Assembly (NCBI GenBank): GCA_038229875.1
Contig: JBBROA010000050.1
Span: 1-27,807 of the forward strand
From: JALYUA01 sp038229875
GTDB lineage: Bacteria > Acidobacteriota > Thermoanaerobaculia > UBA5066 > Gp7-AA6
DNA length: 27,807 bases
Direction: 5' to 3'
The notes below the pieces were generated by a model. The model was not told the origin of the DNA and did not search any database. It worked only from the letters and a program-made list of their open reading frames with translations. This document shows positions 25,301 through 27,807 of this stretch, piece after piece. The translations under genes and the position numbers were made by a program. The stretch's first letter is position 1. Each line of letters starts with the position of its first letter.

Positions 25301-25767
25301 GGACGCGGAAGCAGCTCGAGGACACGCGCAAGATGCTCGCGGCGGCGAAGACCGAGCCCTCCGCCCTCGGCGCGGTGGACGAGCTCGAGCGCCGCGCGCG
25401 CTCCGTGCAGGACCGGCTGATGCAGCCCACTCTCGCGGAGGCGGACTTGAAGTCGTTCCGGGGACCGATGGGGCTGTACTTGAAGCTTATCTGGCTCCAG
25501 GCGGAATCCGGGACGGGAGGCGGGGACGTCTCCGGCAACGCGGACATGGGGCCGACGGGATCCGAGGGCGAGGTGTTCGAGCTGTTGTCCGGCCAGCTTG
25601 CCGCGACGCGCCGCGACTTCGACGAGCTCTATGAAAAACGAATTCCAGAATTCAACGAAGCGATGCGTGCGAAGGGTTCCGCGGGGGTGATGACGGTGCA
25701 AGAGCCGCTGGAGCCGAAGCCGCCCCGGCCGGAGGCGCCGGAAGACGACGATGATTGGGGAAGTTGA
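22366..25767 (+). CDS. Large secreted VPS10/sortilin-type Asp-box beta-propeller protein (paralogue B)
   Basis: A 1,133-residue exported protein with the same layout as paralogue A: signal peptide (about 1-29, ending GVSRAQ), a short Pro-rich linker, then Asp-box repeats from about residue 55 to 750 (STDAGIHWKP, STDAGKTWKH, TTDAGKTWDR, SKDGGTTWKR, TSDGGQTWKA, TRDGGKTWSN, TSDYGRTWKS). A beta-sandwich-like part follows (ITIWDSAGQKIRSILTTNKV, VPPGTYTVKLTIEGR), and a helical, charged C-terminus ends EDDDDWGS. AAGGAGAG (22351-22358) supports ATG 22366; GTG 22327 in the same frame is less likely. It follows the kinase gene by about 100 bp. Extracellular ligand or glycan interaction is inferred from the fold; the actual substrate is unknown. 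Confidence 0.88.
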   Translation: MNNCKRARLRVITLTLTILLASTGVSRAQERKENAKPAPPPTPTAPKSPGPFDEMKYRFVGPPGNRVAAVVGVPGDMNTYYAGAASGGVWKSTDAGIHWKPVFDEQTAQSIGSIAIAPSDPNVIWVGTGESFIRSNVSLGNGVYRSTDAGKTWKHLGLEKTGRIGRMIVDPRNPDVAFAAAIGTGYGPQQERGVYRTTDAGKTWDRVLFVDENTGISDLAMDPSNPRVLLAGAWQIDIKTWGRKSGGSGSGLFLSKDGGTTWKRLTRHGLPEPPIGKIAVAIAPSDPLRMYALIETGQRGSLWRSDDGGDNWKLVNHSRLLNERPHYYTRMLVMPDNANEVYFPSNMMGVTYDGGETADQIRWGGDNHDMWSDPKNPSRIMIGNDLGVLISTTRGKQWSNIRLPIGQIYHVATDNRIPYSVYGQMQDDGSMRGPSQLPGSGGIHPAMWTTTAGCETGWTTPDPVDPNIVWGGCYAGVVERFDARTGMSRTVSVWPERTMGANAGEIKLRMNWTFPIAVSPHDHNTVYVGSQFVHATSDGGQTWKAISPDLTLSEKTMMGDSGGLTVDNLSVEYAGVVYSIAESPVEKGVIWAGTNDGNVQVTRDGGKTWSNVSPKAPGMGPRGTVDSVDPGRFDGGTCYVSVDLHQVDNRDPFIFKTSDYGRTWKSIASDIPKSPLSYVHVVREDPFRKGLLYAGTENGLYVSFDDGGHWQPLQSRLPHAPVYWLTVQEHFHDLVVGTYGRGFFILDDVTPLEQLTDGVRGEAAHLFSPRAAYRFRPGPIPALAPVGTAMGQNPPYGASIQYWLKEPVKGGPPEGEPEPASTDPSSSEASAAKAPKKRPVEITIWDSAGQKIRSILTTNKVGVNRAVWDLRYEPSEEVRLRTTPSGNPHLWEEKRFRGKDRRAIYYYGTDTPKKGPLVPPGTYTVKLTIEGREQSAKLEVRKDPRSAATDADLEASAKFSRGVYGMTNDAARMINQLEWTRKQLEDTRKMLAAAKTEPSALGAVDELERRARSVQDRLMQPTLAEADLKSFRGPMGLYLKLIWLQAESGTGGGDVSGNADMGPTGSEGEVFELLSGQLAATRRDFDELYEKRIPEFNEAMRAKGSAGVMTVQEPLEPKPPRPEAPEDDDDWGS

Positions 25768-25797
25768 GAGGAGCGGTGAGGGCTCGAGGTCGAGCGT

Positions 25798-27721
25798 TTA
25801 GAGTTCAGCGTTCGGCGTTGAGCGTCTCCGGGCGGCGGCCGCGGCGAGGAACGCGCACAGCGCCGCCAGAGCGAGGAGCGGGACGGCCTGCCCTGCGGCC
25901 CCGCCGAGACGCGGTGCCATGGATCGCGGCGCGACCCCCGCCGCAACGAGACCCGCGACGAGGACTCCCGCGAGTCCCTCTCCCGCGACGAGGCCGGACG
26001 CCGCGAGGATTCCGGGATTGCCCTCGTCCTTCTCCTCCAATTCGGAGAGGGGCATTTTCGCCCGGCGCCGCTCGACCCATCCGCGCACGCACCCGCCGAC
26101 GTAAATCGGCGACATCGAAGCGAGCGGCAGGTAGACGCCGATCGCAAAGGCGAGACCGGACGCGCCGCACAGCATCGCCGCGATGGCCAGCCCTCCGCCG
26201 GTCAGGACGAGACCCCACGGGAGCTTCCCCGCGAGCACCCCTTCGACGATCGTCTTCATCAGAGTGGCCTGCGGCGCCGGGATCTCCTTCGAGCCGAACG
26301 TATAGGCCTGCCCGAGAAGCAGAACGGTTCCGGCAACGGCCCAGCAGGCGAACGCCGCCCCGATCAACTGCCCGAGTTGCTGCCGGGCGGGCGTCGCGCC
26401 GACCAGGTAGCCGGTCTTCAAGTCCTGCGAGATGTCGCCGGCCTTCGACGCCGCCACCGCCACGACGGTCCCGACCGTCAGAACCGCGGCGCGCGCCCGG
26501 ATTCGTCCACCCGAACGCCGCGAAGACGGAGGCGACGCCAAGAAGGGTGACGAGCGTGATGCCGGACGTCGGCTGCGAGGAGACCCCGACGATCCCAACG
26601 ATCCTTGCGGCGACGGTCACGAACAGAATGCCGAAAACCGCGACACCCGCCGCGCAGATCGCCCGCTGGAGAGGGTTCATTCCCCCTGCGAAAACTCCGG
26701 GGGCAAGCGCCGCGACGGCGATGACGAAGAGCACGGCTCCGACGACGAAGGCGCCCGGCAGGTCGCGGTCCGTCTCGGGCCGCAGTCCGCCGTCGGACCC
26801 GCGGTGGCGCCGCAGCCCACGCAGCACGCCGGCAAACGCGCTGCCCATCGTCGGCAGGTTTTTGGCGACCGTCAGGATTCCCGCCACCGCGACGGCTCCT
26901 GCGCCCACGTAGCGAACGTACCGGGACCAGATCTCCGACGCGGTCATCGCGGAGATGGGACGCGCTGCCTCGGGGAAAAGCGGCGCCGTCAGTCCTGATC
27001 CGACCCACGTGATCAGAGGGATCAGCACGAGCGAGGAGACGAGCGACCCCGCGACGAGAACGGCAGACTGGCGGTACCCGAGGATGTATCCGACCGCGAT
27101 CAGCGCCGGGGCAAGCTCCAGCGCGAGCACCGCGTTCGGAATCACCGGCAGCCGCGCGGAGATCTCGCTCGGGAGAAGAAACGCGAGGCCGAGCGCCAGC
27201 TTGAACGCCGCGCCCACGGCGATCCCCCTGAAGATCCAGACGCCGGCGCGGGAGCGCTGAGACGTCGCTCGCAGCACTTCCGCGCAGGCGGTTCCTTCCG
27301 GATAGGGTAGCTCGTCCCGCGCGTCGACGATCAGCAGCCGCCGGAGAGGAATCATCGCGGAGAGACCGAGCACGCCGCCTAGAAAGCAGAGGGCAACAAC
27401 CTGGAGGTAAGGCGGCGCCATCCCCCACAGGAAGAGAGCCGGGATCGTAAAAATGGTGCCGGTCGCCAGCGCCGTCGAGGCGGAACCGACCGTCTGCGAC
27501 ATGTTCGCCTCGAGGATCGTACGCCGCCGGCCGAGCAGGGAAAAAATCGCCACGGCCATCACGGCGGCGGGGATCGAAGCGGAGACCGTCAGGCCGACCC
27601 GCAGCCCGAGGTATGCGTTCGCAGCGCCGAAGACGATCCCGAGCACGGCGCCGATGACAACCGCGCGCAGCGTGAACTCGGCGGAGGAGCCGCCAGCTGC
27701 TCCTTCCGACCTCGGAGGCAT
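25798..27721 (-). pseudogene. OPT-family transporter, interrupted by a +1 frameshift
   Basis: Two adjacent frames together encode a full-size transporter of about 640 residues. The first (from ATG 27721) has many membrane helices and OPT-like segments such as FGAANAYLGLRVGLTVSASI, EANMSQTVGSASTALATGTI and DELPYPEGTACAEVL, up to SVFAAFGWTNP. The second resumes ARAAVLTVGTVVAVAASKAGD, SQDLKTGYLVGATPARQQ and ends at 25798. The break lies at the C3 run 26496-26498 (plus strand); removing one base gives a continuous NPARAAVL. The length, 1,924 nt, is one over a multiple of three. By family knowledge OPT proteins import oligopeptides or metal chelates by proton symport. No ribosome binding site is clear. 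It converges on paralogue B, with no terminator in the 30-bp gap. Confidence 0.85.
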
Positions 27722-27807
27722 GTGCCGATACTAGTTCCGGTGAAAGCCATTTGTTGAGAAGGACTACACTCGGCTCACCCGATTCCATACATTTCATTCC
27801 GAAGGAC
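27722..27807. other. Upstream region of the OPT gene at the window edge
   Basis: These 86 bases precede the minus-strand transporter start and presumably contain its promoter. They are more AT-rich than the rest of the window. I see no convincing -35/-10 pair, sigma-54 site or inverted repeat, and no gene start. Confidence 0.4.

Noticed and set aside
22297..25701. Open frame of 1,134 codons on the minus strand, antisense to paralogue B
   Set aside because: Same composition artefact; no ribosome binding site or domain, and the sense frame is clearly coding.

Overview
This is a high-GC bacterial window. Three things suggest Acidobacteriota, possibly a Thermoanaerobaculia- or Holophagae-like lineage: a Ser/Thr kinase fused to a TolB-like propeller, very large secreted Asp-box/VPS10-type propeller proteins, and a MacAB-like ABC operon next to an NtrC-type regulator. 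GTG and TTG starts are used freely. The taxonomic call is inference; no rRNA or other marker gene is present.

Layout. (1) 1-5801, minus strand: a membrane fusion protein, ABC ATPase and two MacB/FtsX-type permeases form a tight operon, followed by a sigma-54-dependent response regulator cut by the left edge. A good -24/-12 promoter (5835-5850) lies just upstream of the fusion protein gene, with TGTCCG/CGGACA inverted repeats about 75-125 bp above the predicted start of transcription. This suggests that the regulator controls the operon beside it. (2) 6030-10104, plus strand: a frameshifted alpha/beta hydrolase, a DUF4097-like SGGG-repeat protein, a hydrolase remnant on the other strand, a YpdA-like flavin reductase, and an AraC regulator overlapping it. 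(3) 10105-15383: two copies of a highly structured ~180-bp repeat, each just upstream of a plus-strand gene. Between and beside them are an 87-aa hypothetical gene, a broken glutaredoxin-like gene, a GspA/GspB-like pair, an ECF sigma factor translationally coupled to a methyltransferase with a C-terminal Ada zinc domain, and a Ser/Gly-rich secreted protein with a strong terminator. (4) 15462-25767, plus strand: two paralogous ~1,140-aa secreted propeller proteins flank a small membrane protein, the 3' stub of a kinase/TolB gene, and an intact membrane Ser/Thr kinase with a TolB-like sensor domain. (5) 25798-27721, minus strand: an OPT-family transporter interrupted by a frameshift.

The strongest candidates for something undescribed are the repeat pair at 10206-10389 and 14253-14433 and the sigma-factor/Ada-type fusion pair. 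In the repeat, three base pairs of the first hairpin have changed on both sides and still pair, which indicates selection on a folded RNA or DNA. Five genes or gene remnants need a one-base correction, four of them at or next to short homopolymer runs. Assembly error is therefore a serious alternative to real gene decay and should be excluded first.
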